From Kushneria sinocarnis (GTDB lineage: Bacteria; Pseudomonadota; Gammaproteobacteria; Pseudomonadales; Halomonadaceae): DNA of 64,000 bases. Of the stretch, positions 1 through 7,834 are shown piece after piece. Numbering within the stretch: position 1 is the stretch's first letter; every line of letters starts with the position of its first letter. The DNA lies in assembly GCF_003633775.1 (NCBI RefSeq), contig NZ_RBIN01000002.1, positions 124,001-188,000 on the forward strand, in the 5' to 3' direction. Made by a program: the position numbers and the translations under genes. The notes beneath the pieces are model-generated. The model was not told the DNA's origin. It searched no databases and was given only the letters and a program-made list of their open reading frames with translations.

Positions 1-1
1 G

Positions 2-2182
2 AAGCACTACACGCGCTCGCTGGCGCGCCTGCTCGAGGCAGCCGCCCATGCCCCCGGCGAGGACATTCGGCTGGTGCCGGTCACCATCTTCTGGGGGCGC
101 ATGCCGGAGCGGGAGGCAGGCGGCTTGTGGCGGCTGCTGACCGCGGACGGCTGGACGCTGGGCAGCCGTCTGCGCCGGCTGCTGGCCATGGCGTGCAATG
201 CCCGCGCTGTCGAAGCCCGGCTGGACACTCCACTGGCACTGCGCGCACCGCTCACCCGCTACGTCGAGACCGGCCGCGACCCGGTACCCCGCATTCAACG
301 CCTGCTGCGCCGGAGCTTTCATCGCACCCGGCGCCAGGCCATCGGTCCCGACCTCTCGCACCGGCGTACCCTGGTACGGCGACTGATCCATCGCCCGAAT
401 GTCACGGCCGCCATCGATGCCGCCGCCACCGAGCAGCAGCAACCCCGCCGCGGCATCGAGCGACGCGCGCTGCGCTACGGTTTCGAAATCGCCTCGAACA
501 TGTCCCCACCGGTCCTGCGACTGCTCTACCGGCTGCTGGGTCGGCTCTGGCAGCAGCTCTATGACGGCGTTCGGGTCTACGGCATGGAAGAGGTCGAATC
601 CCTCGCCGGCAGTCACGAACTCGTTTACGTGCCCTGCCACCGCAGCCACATCGACTACCTGCTGCTCTCCTGGCTGCTCTATCGGCATGGCCTGATGGCA
701 CCGCACATTGCTGCCGGACGCAATCTCGACATGCCCCTGATCGGCCCGCTGCTGCGTCGTGCCGGTGCCTTCTTCATGCGACGCAGCTTTCGTGGCAATC
801 GCCTCTATGGCGCCGTATTCAACGAATACCTGCACCAGCTGCTGCTGGCCGGGCATCCGGTTGAATACTTCATCGAGGGCGGGCGCTCACGCACCGGTCG
901 CATGCTGCCACCGAAGCCGGGCATGCTCTCCATGACGGTCGACTCCTGGCAGCATCATCACAGGCGCGCGCTGACCTTCGTGCCGGTCTACATCGGCTAT
1001 GAAAAGGTACTGGAATCGAATGCCTATATGCGCGAACTGCGCACCGGCCACAAGCGCCGCGAGAGCCCGCTACGGCTGCTGCGCGTCCTGCGCCATCTGC
1101 GCCAGCCGTTCGGGCAGGTACACGTCAGTTTCGGCCAACCGCTCACCCTGGGCGCCTGGCTGGATGACCACTCCCCCGACTGGCGCCGTCAATCCGCCGA
1201 ACAGCCCGAGGCCTGGCGGCGCAAGGTGGTGCCGGCACTGGGCTTTGAACTCGCTTCGCGCATCAACGCCGCGGCCGCGCTGAATCCGGTCGCACTGGTA
1301 GCCACGGCACTGCTGGGCACCTCCCATCGCACCATCGAAACCACCCTGCTGTATCGCCAGCTCGACACGCTGGTGGCGCTGCAGCGTCATGCGCCCGGCG
1401 GCGAACGGGTGCGACTGCCACAGGGCGAGCCGCAGCAGTGGGTCGAGCACTGTGTCGGGCTCGGCATGATCGAACAGGTCGAGCAATCACTCGGTACGCT
1501 GACGACCGCTCCCGATGAGCGGGCCACGCTGCTGACCTGGTATCGCAACAACATCCTGCATCTGTTCGCTGCCCACGCCCTGGTGGCCTTCGCCTTTCGC
1601 AACAACGAGCGCCTTGAGACCACTGCACTGCACGAACTGATCGCCCCGGCCTGGCCCACCCTGCGTCAGGAGCTCTTTCTCGGTGACAGCGAGCTCGATG
1701 ACACCCGGCTGGCCCGGCTGCTGGAAGCATTTGCCGGCGAGGGGCTGCTGACCCATGACGGCACGACATGGCAGCGCCCGGCCGCCCATACCGAAGCCCG
1801 CGAACGCCTGCACCTGCTGGGGCGGATCATTCAGCCCACCCTGGAGCGGGGATTTCTGCTGCTCTCCACGCTGATGCGTTACCCGTCCGGAGCATTCGAT
1901 CGCGATACCCTGGCCGCACAGAGCCGTCAGCTGGCCGAACGGCTGACGCTGCTGCAGGGTCTCAATGCTCCGGAGTACTACGATCAGCGCCTGTTCAGCG
2001 GGCTGCTCGATAGCCTGACGGAGCAGGGCTGGCTATGGCATGACGAGCACGGCCACCTGCATTTCGATCAGCATCTGACCGGTGCCCTGCAACGCAGTCG
2101 GCTGCTGTTCGATCCCGCATTGCGTCATCGGCTGACCCAGCTGACGGCAAGCGCCACCCCGAACGGCACAGCCGACTCGTAA
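2..2182 (+). CDS. plsB: Glycerol-3-phosphate acyltransferase (5' truncated)
   Basis: This enzyme acylates sn-glycerol-3-phosphate at position 1, the first step of membrane phospholipid synthesis, at the inner membrane. The frame is open from base 2, so the start lies upstream of the window; about 727 codons of a normally ~800-residue protein remain. The acyltransferase HX4D motif is seen as CHRSHIDYLL, with the His codon at 638-640 and the Asp codon at 653-655. It is followed by the substrate-binding block EGGRSRTGRMLPPKPGML near 868-930. The long helical C-terminal half typical of PlsB is present. The gene converges on rsmJ with a 49-bp gap holding only a weak CCCCG-ATA-CGGGG hairpin at 2198-2210. 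The family assignment is firm; only the N-terminus is missing. Confidence 0.95.
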   Translation, partial: KHYTRSLARLLEAAAHAPGEDIRLVPVTIFWGRMPEREAGGLWRLLTADGWTLGSRLRRLLAMACNARAVEARLDTPLALRAPLTRYVETGRDPVPRIQRLLRRSFHRTRRQAIGPDLSHRRTLVRRLIHRPNVTAAIDAAATEQQQPRRGIERRALRYGFEIASNMSPPVLRLLYRLLGRLWQQLYDGVRVYGMEEVESLAGSHELVYVPCHRSHIDYLLLSWLLYRHGLMAPHIAAGRNLDMPLIGPLLRRAGAFFMRRSFRGNRLYGAVFNEYLHQLLLAGHPVEYFIEGGRSRTGRMLPPKPGMLSMTVDSWQHHHRRALTFVPVYIGYEKVLESNAYMRELRTGHKRRESPLRLLRVLRHLRQPFGQVHVSFGQPLTLGAWLDDHSPDWRRQSAEQPEAWRRKVVPALGFELASRINAAAALNPVALVATALLGTSHRTIETTLLYRQLDTLVALQRHAPGGERVRLPQGEPQQWVEHCVGLGMIEQVEQSLGTLTTAPDERATLLTWYRNNILHLFAAHALVAFAFRNNERLETTALHELIAPAWPTLRQELFLGDSELDDTRLARLLEAFAGEGLLTHDGTTWQRPAAHTEARERLHLLGRIIQPTLERGFLLLSTLMRYPSGAFDRDTLAAQSRQLAERLTLLQGLNAPEYYDQRLFSGLLDSLTEQGWLWHDEHGHLHFDQHLTGALQRSRLLFDPALRHRLTQLTASATPNGTADS

Positions 2183-2231
2183 CGCGACCGGCAAGGGCCC
2201 CGATACGGGGAGCATCAGACGATACGATGGC

Positions 2232-3089
2232 TCAGCGTCGCTCCAGGGCACGGTGAACATAAAGATCATAGCGGGTGCCACGGGTTTCCAGACTGTGCTG
2301 GGGCGCGGGCCCGGCAATGGCCGGCGCGCCCTTCGGCCGCTTGACCACCACCCGATGCGTCGCCGTCGCCAGGGCCGCTTCCAGCAGCCGCGGCGAATCA
2401 TCGTCATCTCCCACCAGCGTGCGGAACAGCCGCATCTCCTTCTTGACCAGCGCCGAGCCGCTGCGATGGGGATACATCGGATCGAGATGGATCACTTCGG
2501 GAGCAAATTCCGCCCGCGCAACCGCCGCTGTCAGCGAGACGGCGGCATCGGCCGCGATCAGCGACAGTCGTGCCATGACTGACGTGAGCGTGGTATCCCG
2601 ATCGGCCCGTACCAGAGCATCGTGCAGCAGGGCCGCAATCACGGCACTGCGCTCGAGCATCAGCACCGGGCAGCCCAGCCCCGCCAGCACGAAGGCGTCC
2701 CGCCCCAGACCGGCGGTAGCATCAACCACATGCGGAGTCACGCCCCGCTTCAGTCCGCAGGCGCGTGCCACCAGCTGACCGCGTCCACCGCCGAACTGCT
2801 GACGATGTGCCGTCCGACCGGCCAGAAAATCCACCTGTACCGGTGCCCCGAAGCTGCGCTGATCACCGGCCAGCACCAGACCGGCCTGCGTTTCACGCAG
2901 CTCGAGCGGCGAGCCTGCCCCGGACGCACTGGTCTCCAGGGGCGCGGCTGTCTGCAGCCACTCGGCCAGCGCTGTCATGCGTTCGGCGTCGCTCGCGCCG
3001 CTGACGACCAGCTGACCGGCAGCAGGACGCAGCAGCGGTTCGATGCTTCGCAGCGGGCGAGGCTCGTCTGCGCAACGCGAGGCCGCCAT
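2232..3089 (-). CDS. rsmJ: 16S rRNA (guanine1516-N2)-methyltransferase
   Basis: RsmJ methylates G1516 of 16S rRNA using S-adenosylmethionine. The 285-residue product has the SAM-binding motif DATAGLGRDAFVLA in its middle and the diagnostic LDPMYPHR block followed by SALVKKEMR, both characteristic of RsmJ (YhiQ). A VVVKRPKGAP stretch near the C-terminus also fits. The N-terminal ~60 residues are variable. The gene lies 6 bp downstream of uppP on the same strand and is probably co-transcribed with tsaB and uppP. The start chosen is the ATG immediately after the uppP stop. Confidence 0.93.
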   Translation of the reverse strand: MAASRCADEPRPLRSIEPLLRPAAGQLVVSGASDAERMTALAEWLQTAAPLETSASGAGSPLELRETQAGLVLAGDQRSFGAPVQVDFLAGRTAHRQQFGGGRGQLVARACGLKRGVTPHVVDATAGLGRDAFVLAGLGCPVLMLERSAVIAALLHDALVRADRDTTLTSVMARLSLIAADAAVSLTAAVARAEFAPEVIHLDPMYPHRSGSALVKKEMRLFRTLVGDDDDSPRLLEAALATATHRVVVKRPKGAPAIAGPAPQHSLETRGTRYDLYVHRALERR

Positions 3090-3095
3090 CGCGCC

Positions 3096-3896
3096 TCAGG
3101 CCACCACGAAGAGGAACAGAAAGAGCCCCAGGATCAGCCGGTAGATCACGAACGGCAGCATGCCGATGCGATCCAGCGCTGCCAGAAAGAGCCGGATACA
3201 CAGCAGCGCGGCGATAAAGGAGAGCACCACCCCGGCCCCTACATCAAACCACTGGGCGTCGCTGCCGGTCTGCCACAGCTCGAGCCCCTTGAGACTGCCG
3301 GCGGCAATGATCAGCGGGATCGACAGCAGAAAGGAGAAGCGTGCGGCCGCCTGACGGGAGTACCCCAGCAGCAGCGAAGCGGTGATGGTGATCCCCGAGC
3401 GTGACGTCCCGGGGATCAGCGCCAGCGCCTGGGCCAGCCCGATCAGCAGGGCATGACGCCAGCCGAGCCGGGTGTTGTCACGGGCCCGGGCGCCGGCGCG
3501 ATCCGCCCACCACAGGGCGAGGCCGAACACCACCGTGGTGGTGGCAATGACCGCCGCCGATCGCCCCCATGTTTCGATCAGGTCCTCGCAGAGATAACCG
3601 ATGATCACGGCCGGCAGTGTGCCGATAAGCACCGCCCAGCCCAGCTGTCCTTCCTGATTCGGTCGCCCCGCGAAGACCTGGGCACACCAGCCCTTGAGGA
3701 TCGCCACCACCTCATGACGAAAGGCCATGATGACCGCCAGCAGGGTACCGATATGAACCGCCACATCGAAGGCCAGCCCCTGATCGGGCCAGCCCAGCAG
3801 CTGAGAGGGGAGAATCAGATGAGCAGAAGAGGAAATCGGCAGAAATTCGGTAACGCCCTGTAGCAGGGCAAGGATGACGACGTGCATCCACTCCAT
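3096..3896 (-). CDS. uppP: Undecaprenyl-diphosphatase
   Basis: This integral membrane phosphatase converts undecaprenyl diphosphate to the monophosphate, recycling the lipid carrier for peptidoglycan and O-antigen synthesis; overexpression is known to give bacitracin resistance. The 266-residue protein has the family's two signature loops: QGVTEFLPISSSAHL at the N-terminus, holding the (E/Q)xxxE catalytic motif, and PGTSRSG near residue 160. The rest is about eight hydrophobic helices. Length matches the usual 265-275 residues. It sits 15 bp after tsaB and 6 bp before rsmJ, suggesting one transcript. Confidence 0.95.
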   Translation of the reverse strand: MEWMHVVILALLQGVTEFLPISSSAHLILPSQLLGWPDQGLAFDVAVHIGTLLAVIMAFRHEVVAILKGWCAQVFAGRPNQEGQLGWAVLIGTLPAVIIGYLCEDLIETWGRSAAVIATTTVVFGLALWWADRAGARARDNTRLGWRHALLIGLAQALALIPGTSRSGITITASLLLGYSRQAAARFSFLLSIPLIIAAGSLKGLELWQTGSDAQWFDVGAGVVLSFIAALLCIRLFLAALDRIGMLPFVIYRLILGLFLFLFVVA

Positions 3897-3911
3897 GGAA
3901 CAAGCCTCGGA

Positions 3912-4592
3912 TTAGCGCGTGGTAACCTGATCCCGCAGATAGACCGGAATCGCGTAAGCAGTTGCCCTGAAGTTCCCGGCGTCCAGCCTGGCGGCCGCCA
4001 GACGTACCATGGCCGAAGCTTCCGGTTCATGGCCGGCATCGACCCGGCTGGCCCGGACGCGAACGTCCCGGGGTAGTTGTTGTGCGAGCTGCCAGCCGCT
4101 GCCCACCCCATGCAGGGTCTCGTCGTCGTTCAACGGCGGCAGGCTCAGTTCACCCGGGGGATGCACCCGCTCCTCGAGCAGGAGTTCGGGCTGCCCTTCA
4201 TGCACCCGATAAAGTGCGCTGTAGAGTTCTCCCATGCGGGCATCGAGTGCCGGCAGCACCAGCCCGATGCCACTTTGCAGATGGGCCTGCAGGGCCAGCG
4301 TCTCGAGCGTGGAGATACCCAGCAACGGGCGTTCGATTCCCCATGCCAGCCCCTGGGCAGTGCCCGCCGCAATGCGAATGCCGGTGAACGAGCCGGGACC
4401 GTGACCATAGGCCACCGCATCCAGCGACGAGAGCGCCAGGCCGCTGGCTGCCAGCAGTTCATCGATCATCGGCATCAGTCGGCGCGACTGCTCTCGAGGG
4501 GCATGTTCGCAGGTCCCGGTTACCTCTCCATTACACCAGAGTGCGACGCTACAGCTCGCAGCCGAGGTATCCAGAGCCAGGATTCGTGTCAT
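3912..4592 (-). CDS. tsaB: tRNA threonylcarbamoyladenosine biosynthesis protein TsaB
   Basis: TsaB is the scaffold partner of TsaD in forming N6-threonylcarbamoyl-A37 in ANN-decoding tRNAs. The 226-residue protein begins MTRILALDTSAASCSVAL and carries the GHGPGSFTGIRIA segment typical of this ASKHA-fold family. Length agrees with E. coli TsaB (231). It lies 130 bp downstream of adk, with a terminator between, and heads the tsaB-uppP-rsmJ run. The window also encodes TrmO at 15300, which methylates the same t6A residue, although the two loci are unlinked. Confidence 0.93.
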   Translation of the reverse strand: MTRILALDTSAASCSVALWCNGEVTGTCEHAPREQSRRLMPMIDELLAASGLALSSLDAVAYGHGPGSFTGIRIAAGTAQGLAWGIERPLLGISTLETLALQAHLQSGIGLVLPALDARMGELYSALYRVHEGQPELLLEERVHPPGELSLPPLNDDETLHGVGSGWQLAQQLPRDVRVRASRVDAGHEPEASAMVRLAAARLDAGNFRATAYAIPVYLRDQVTTR

Positions 4593-4648
4593 GAGGATCT
4601 GCCGCGCTAGAAACTGGAAGGCATTATACGAAGGCAGGGGACGGCGTC

Positions 4649-4709
4649 AAAAAGGACATGCTCCGCCCGGCGAAGCGGCACAGTAGCAACGCCGCCTTAA
4701 CGGAGCATG
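4649..4709 (-). terminator. Rho-independent terminator after adk
   Basis: On the minus strand a 9-bp perfect inverted repeat CATGCTCCG / CGGAGCATG (arms 4701-4709 and 4657-4665) encloses a GC-rich inner hairpin. It is followed, after three bases, by five T residues (complement of 4649-4653). It lies 14 nt past the adk stop codon and before tsaB, so it probably separates the two transcripts. Confidence 0.6.
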
Positions 4710-4722
4710 AACCTCGCCATTC

Positions 4723-5388
4723 TCAGGTCTGTTTGCTTTCCAGTGCCGCCAGAATGCGCTCGCGAATCTCTTCGACACTGCCGATGCCCTCTACCCGATG
4801 GTAGGCAGGGGCCTGGTCGGGCGCGTCGGCTGCCAGCCGCTGGTAGTAGTCGACCAGCGGCCGGGTCTGATCACGATAGACCCGCAGACGATCGCGTACG
4901 GTCTCCTCGCGGTCATCGTCGCGCTGGATCAGCGGCTCACCGGTCTCGTCATCGATATCCACCTGGCGGGGTGGCTGATGTTCGATGTGATAGACACGGC
5001 CTGAATCGGGATGAACACGCCGCCCGGAAAGCCGCTTGACGATCTCGTCCTCGTCAACGGCGATCTCGATCACGTGATCCAGCCGCACCCCCGCTTCGCG
5101 GGTCGCATCGGCCTGGGCAATGGTGCGCGGAAAGCCATCGAACAGGAAACCGTTGGCACAATCCTGCTGAGCAATACGCTCTTTCACCAGCGAGACGATC
5201 AGATCGTCGGACACCAGTTCGCCGGCATTCATGACAGCCTCGACCTTCCGGCCCAGCTCACTGCCCTCGCGAATGGCGGTACGCAGCATGTCACCGGTGG
5301 AAATCTGCGGGATTCCGTAGCGCTCACAGAGGAATTTCGCCTGCGTGCCCTTGCCTGCACCCGGGGGGCCCAGAAGAATCAAGCGCAT
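4723..5388 (-). CDS. adk: Adenylate kinase
   Basis: Adk interconverts ATP + AMP and 2 ADP in the cytosol. The start is placed at the ATG at 5388 because the protein then begins [16 protein letters not shown] as in the family, and AAGGAG lies 8 nt upstream; the frame is open further 5' but that extension is unlike any adenylate kinase. The 221-residue product has the Walker [11 protein letters not shown] (residues 7-16), the AMP-binding STGDMLR, the GFPRT motif and a long LID domain ([13 protein letters not shown]) without the four zinc-binding Cys seen in Gram-positive enzymes. It is transcribed away from aceF, whose terminator precedes it. Confidence 0.96.
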   Translation of the reverse strand: MRLILLGPPGAGKGTQAKFLCERYGIPQISTGDMLRTAIREGSELGRKVEAVMNAGELVSDDLIVSLVKERIAQQDCANGFLFDGFPRTIAQADATREAGVRLDHVIEIAVDEDEIVKRLSGRRVHPDSGRVYHIEHQPPRQVDIDDETGEPLIQRDDDREETVRDRLRVYRDQTRPLVDYYQRLAADAPDQAPAYHRVEGIGSVEEIRERILAALESKQT

Positions 5389-5424
5389 GGATGCCGCTCC
5401 TTGTTCGTATCGGTCGTGATGCAT

Positions 5425-5457
5425 GAGCAGAACCGGCCACGAGGACCGGTTCTGCTC
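5425..5457. repeat. Perfect 12-bp inverted repeat upstream of adk
   Basis: Arms GAGCAGAACCGG (5425-5436) and CCGGTTCTGCTC (5446-5457) flank a 9-nt loop. There is no T-run on either side, so it is not a standard intrinsic terminator. It lies 36 bp upstream of the adk start and about 130 bp beyond the aceF terminator, so it could be an operator or a 5'-leader hairpin of adk. The function is inferred only from position. Confidence 0.5.
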
Positions 5458-5584
5458 GATGAGGGACTGGACATGTGTACCAGCGGGGTCTGTGACAGAC
5501 CATACCGGCCGCACGGACAAGGTACAAGCGTTGCGCCCTGCCACCATGGTCCGGCGGCCTGCACGCCGTGCTGCCCGAAAGAGG

Positions 5585-5608
5585 AAAAGCGGCCCGCGGG
5601 CCGCTTTT
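5585..5608 (-). terminator. Rho-independent terminator after aceF
   Basis: A perfect palindrome AAAAGCGGCCCG CGGGCCGCTTTT lies 21 bp past the aceF stop. On the minus strand it gives a GC-rich stem followed by TTTT, a classical intrinsic terminator for the aceEF transcript. Confidence 0.8.
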
Positions 5609-5629
5609 CACGGTACCTCCTGTCAGGCG

Positions 5630-7765
5630 CTACAGTACCAGGCGACGGATGTCACTGAGCAGCTGCGCCAGATAGGCGGTAAAGCGTGCGGCATCGGCAC
5701 CGTTGACGGCGCGATGGTCATAGGAGAGCGACAGCGGCATCATCAGCCGCGGCTGGAACTGCCCCCCATCCCACACCGGCTTCGTCTGTGACTTGGCGAC
5801 ACCGAGAATGGCCACCTCGGGCGCATTGACGATCGGCGTAAACCCGGTGCCACCGATCGAGCCGAGGCTGGAAATGGTGAAGCAGCCGCCCTGCATCTCG
5901 TCACGCTTGAGCTTGCCCTCCTGGGCACGCGCGGCCAGATCGCCGGCCTCCTTCGCCAGCTCGAGCAGCCCCTTCTGATCGACATCCCGGATCACCGGCA
6001 CCATCAGTCCGTTGGGTGTGTCGACGGCCATGCCGATGTGGAAGTACTTCTTCCATACCACCTTGTCGCCATCCGGGTGCAGCGAGACGTTGAACTGGGG
6101 ATACTTCGCCAGTGCATGAGCAGCGGCCTTGAGCAGAAACGGCAGCGGCGTCAGCCTGGCGCCCTGGGCCTGGGCCTCGTCCTTCATCGACTTGCGGAAG
6201 GACTCCAGCTCGGTGATATCGGCCTCGTCGAACTGGGTGACATGTGGCACGTTCAGCCAGCTGCGATGCAGGTTGGTGGCACCGGCCTTCATCAGCCGGC
6301 CCATCGGCTTCTCTTCGACCTCGCCGAACTTGCTGAAGTCGACAGCCGGGATCGGCGGAATGCCGCCCCCTCCTTCGCCCTGCGACTGCGCCCGGGTCGT
6401 ACTGCCACTCTCTTCCTTGCGGGTCTGCATGACCTGCTTGACGAAGGCATCGACATCCTCCTTGAGGATACGGCTCTTCGGTCCGCTGGGCTTCACCTCG
6501 GCCAGATCCACGCCAAGCTCACGCGCCATCAGCCGCACCGCCGGACCGGCATGCACGCCGGCACCGCTGCTGCGCTGCTGGCTGTCACTCTGGCGCGGAG
6601 CCTGCTCGCCACCGTAACTGCCTTCGTCCTTCTTCTCCTCGGCGGGCTGCTCGCGGCGGGCACTCTCCTGCTTCGTCGCCTGCTGCTCGCTCTTCTGTCC
6701 GCCGCCGGAGGATTGCGACTGCTGTTTTTTCGGCCCGGGCTTGCTGCCGGCGACTTCGATGTAGCCGATCAGATCGCCCTCGGAAACCGTATCGCCCTCG
6801 CTGACACTGACCTCGGCCACCTTGCCCTTGTAAGGGCTCGGTACGTCCATCGAGGCCTTGTCGGACTCCAGCGTGATCAGCGTATCCTCCTCGCTGATCT
6901 CGTCGCCTTCGCCGATCGCGACCTCGATGATCTCGACATTCTCGCTGCCCCCGATATCCGGTACGCGCAGCTCCTGCCGACCACCCGACTCGGCGTCATC
7001 CTCATCCTCGTCGTCGTCATCCTCGTCACCGGCATCTTCCGGCTCATCACGGCTTTCCGGCTCGTCATCCTCTGCCGGGGCGTCATCGCCCTCTTCGCCG
7101 GCGATTTCCATGGTGCCGATCAGGTCGCCTTCGGAGACCCTGTCACCCTCGCTGACCGACAGCGATACCAGTTTTCCACTGTACGGACTGGGCACATCCA
7201 TCGAGGCCTTGTCGGACTCCAGCGTGATCAGCGCATCTTCCTCGCTGACCTCGTCGCCCTCGCTGACCGCCATCTCGATGATCTCGACGCCTTCGCTGCC
7301 GCCGATATCCGGCACATGTACCTCGACGGTGCGACGGCCACCACCACCGGACTTCTGTGCGGACTTCTGCTGCGACTGCTTTCGCGATGACCCGTCACCG
7401 CCCTGCTGCGAGGCTTTCGAGTCCTCTTCCGACTCCTCCTGCGAAGCGGAGGCGGCCTGTTCATCCCCGCTGTCGGCATCGGCTTCTTCGTCCCCGCCAC
7501 TCTCGTCACTGCCGGCGTCGTCCTCGCCGGCAACTTCAAGCTCGAGGATGTCATCGCCCTCGGAGACCTTGTCGCCCTCCTGCACAAGCACCTTCGTGAC
7601 CTTGCCGCCCTTCGGCGCGGGCACGTCCATGCTGGCCTTGTCGGACTCCAGCACAATCATGGTGTCTTCAGGGTCGATCGTGTCGCCGGACTGTACCGAG
7701 ACCTCGATGATCTCGACGCCCTCGCTGCCCCCGATGTCGGGGACCTTAATGGTTTCACTACTCAA
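5630..7765 (-). CDS. aceF: Pyruvate dehydrogenase E2, dihydrolipoyl acetyltransferase
   Basis: This is the core of the pyruvate dehydrogenase complex; it transfers the acetyl group from lipoamide to CoA. I place the start at a TTG (7765) preceded by AGAGGAG, giving MSSETIKVPDIGG; ATG codons further upstream lack a comparable ribosome site. The 711-residue protein has three lipoyl domains, each with ESDKASMDVP (lipoyl Lys 43, 186 and 303). A peripheral subunit-binding domain follows near residues 430-470 (RLMARELGVDLAEVKPSG), then the catalytic domain ending with SYDHRAVNG (His 684). The inter-domain linkers are strikingly rich in Glu, Asp, Ser and Gln instead of the Ala/Pro linkers known from enterobacteria. 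It follows aceE by 69 bp, with a 22-bp palindrome in the gap. Confidence 0.96.
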   Translation of the reverse strand: MSSETIKVPDIGGSEGVEIIEVSVQSGDTIDPEDTMIVLESDKASMDVPAPKGGKVTKVLVQEGDKVSEGDDILELEVAGEDDAGSDESGGDEEADADSGDEQAASASQEESEEDSKASQQGGDGSSRKQSQQKSAQKSGGGGRRTVEVHVPDIGGSEGVEIIEMAVSEGDEVSEEDALITLESDKASMDVPSPYSGKLVSLSVSEGDRVSEGDLIGTMEIAGEEGDDAPAEDDEPESRDEPEDAGDEDDDDEDEDDAESGGRQELRVPDIGGSENVEIIEVAIGEGDEISEEDTLITLESDKASMDVPSPYKGKVAEVSVSEGDTVSEGDLIGYIEVAGSKPGPKKQQSQSSGGGQKSEQQATKQESARREQPAEEKKDEGSYGGEQAPRQSDSQQRSSGAGVHAGPAVRLMARELGVDLAEVKPSGPKSRILKEDVDAFVKQVMQTRKEESGSTTRAQSQGEGGGGIPPIPAVDFSKFGEVEEKPMGRLMKAGATNLHRSWLNVPHVTQFDEADITELESFRKSMKDEAQAQGARLTPLPFLLKAAAHALAKYPQFNVSLHPDGDKVVWKKYFHIGMAVDTPNGLMVPVIRDVDQKGLLELAKEAGDLAARAQEGKLKRDEMQGGCFTISSLGSIGGTGFTPIVNAPEVAILGVAKSQTKPVWDGGQFQPRLMMPLSLSYDHRAVNGADAARFTAYLAQLLSDIRRLVL

Positions 7766-7801
7766 GGTCGCGCTCCTCTCACCTGGCCATGGCCTGTGAA
7801 A

Positions 7802-7823
7802 GGGCGAGGCCATGGCCTCGCCC
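7802..7823. repeat. Perfect 22-bp palindrome between aceE and aceF
   Basis: GGGCGAGGCCA TGGCCTCGCCC is an uninterrupted palindrome in the 69-bp aceE-aceF gap. A second short palindrome, GGCCATGGCC, lies about 15 bp nearer aceF. Neither is followed by a T-run. On the mRNA it would form a stable hairpin just ahead of the aceF ribosome site, which could set E1:E2 ratios or stabilise the upstream message. The structure is seen; the role is inference. Confidence 0.6.
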
Positions 7824-7834
7824 ATCGGGGATAA

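Noticed and set aside
4723-5547. Longer adenylate kinase starting 53 codons upstream
   Set aside because: The extension is not like any adenylate kinase and covers the upstream hairpin; AAGGAG is placed for the ATG at 5388.
6038-7390. 450-codon open frame opposite aceF
   Set aside because: It arises from antisense reading of the lipoyl repeats and acidic linkers; the Leu-rich repeats it shows are the complement of Glu/Asp codons.
6841-7680. Three near-identical repeats in aceF suggesting a mobile or VNTR element
   Set aside because: They are the expected repeated lipoyl domains of pyruvate dehydrogenase E2.
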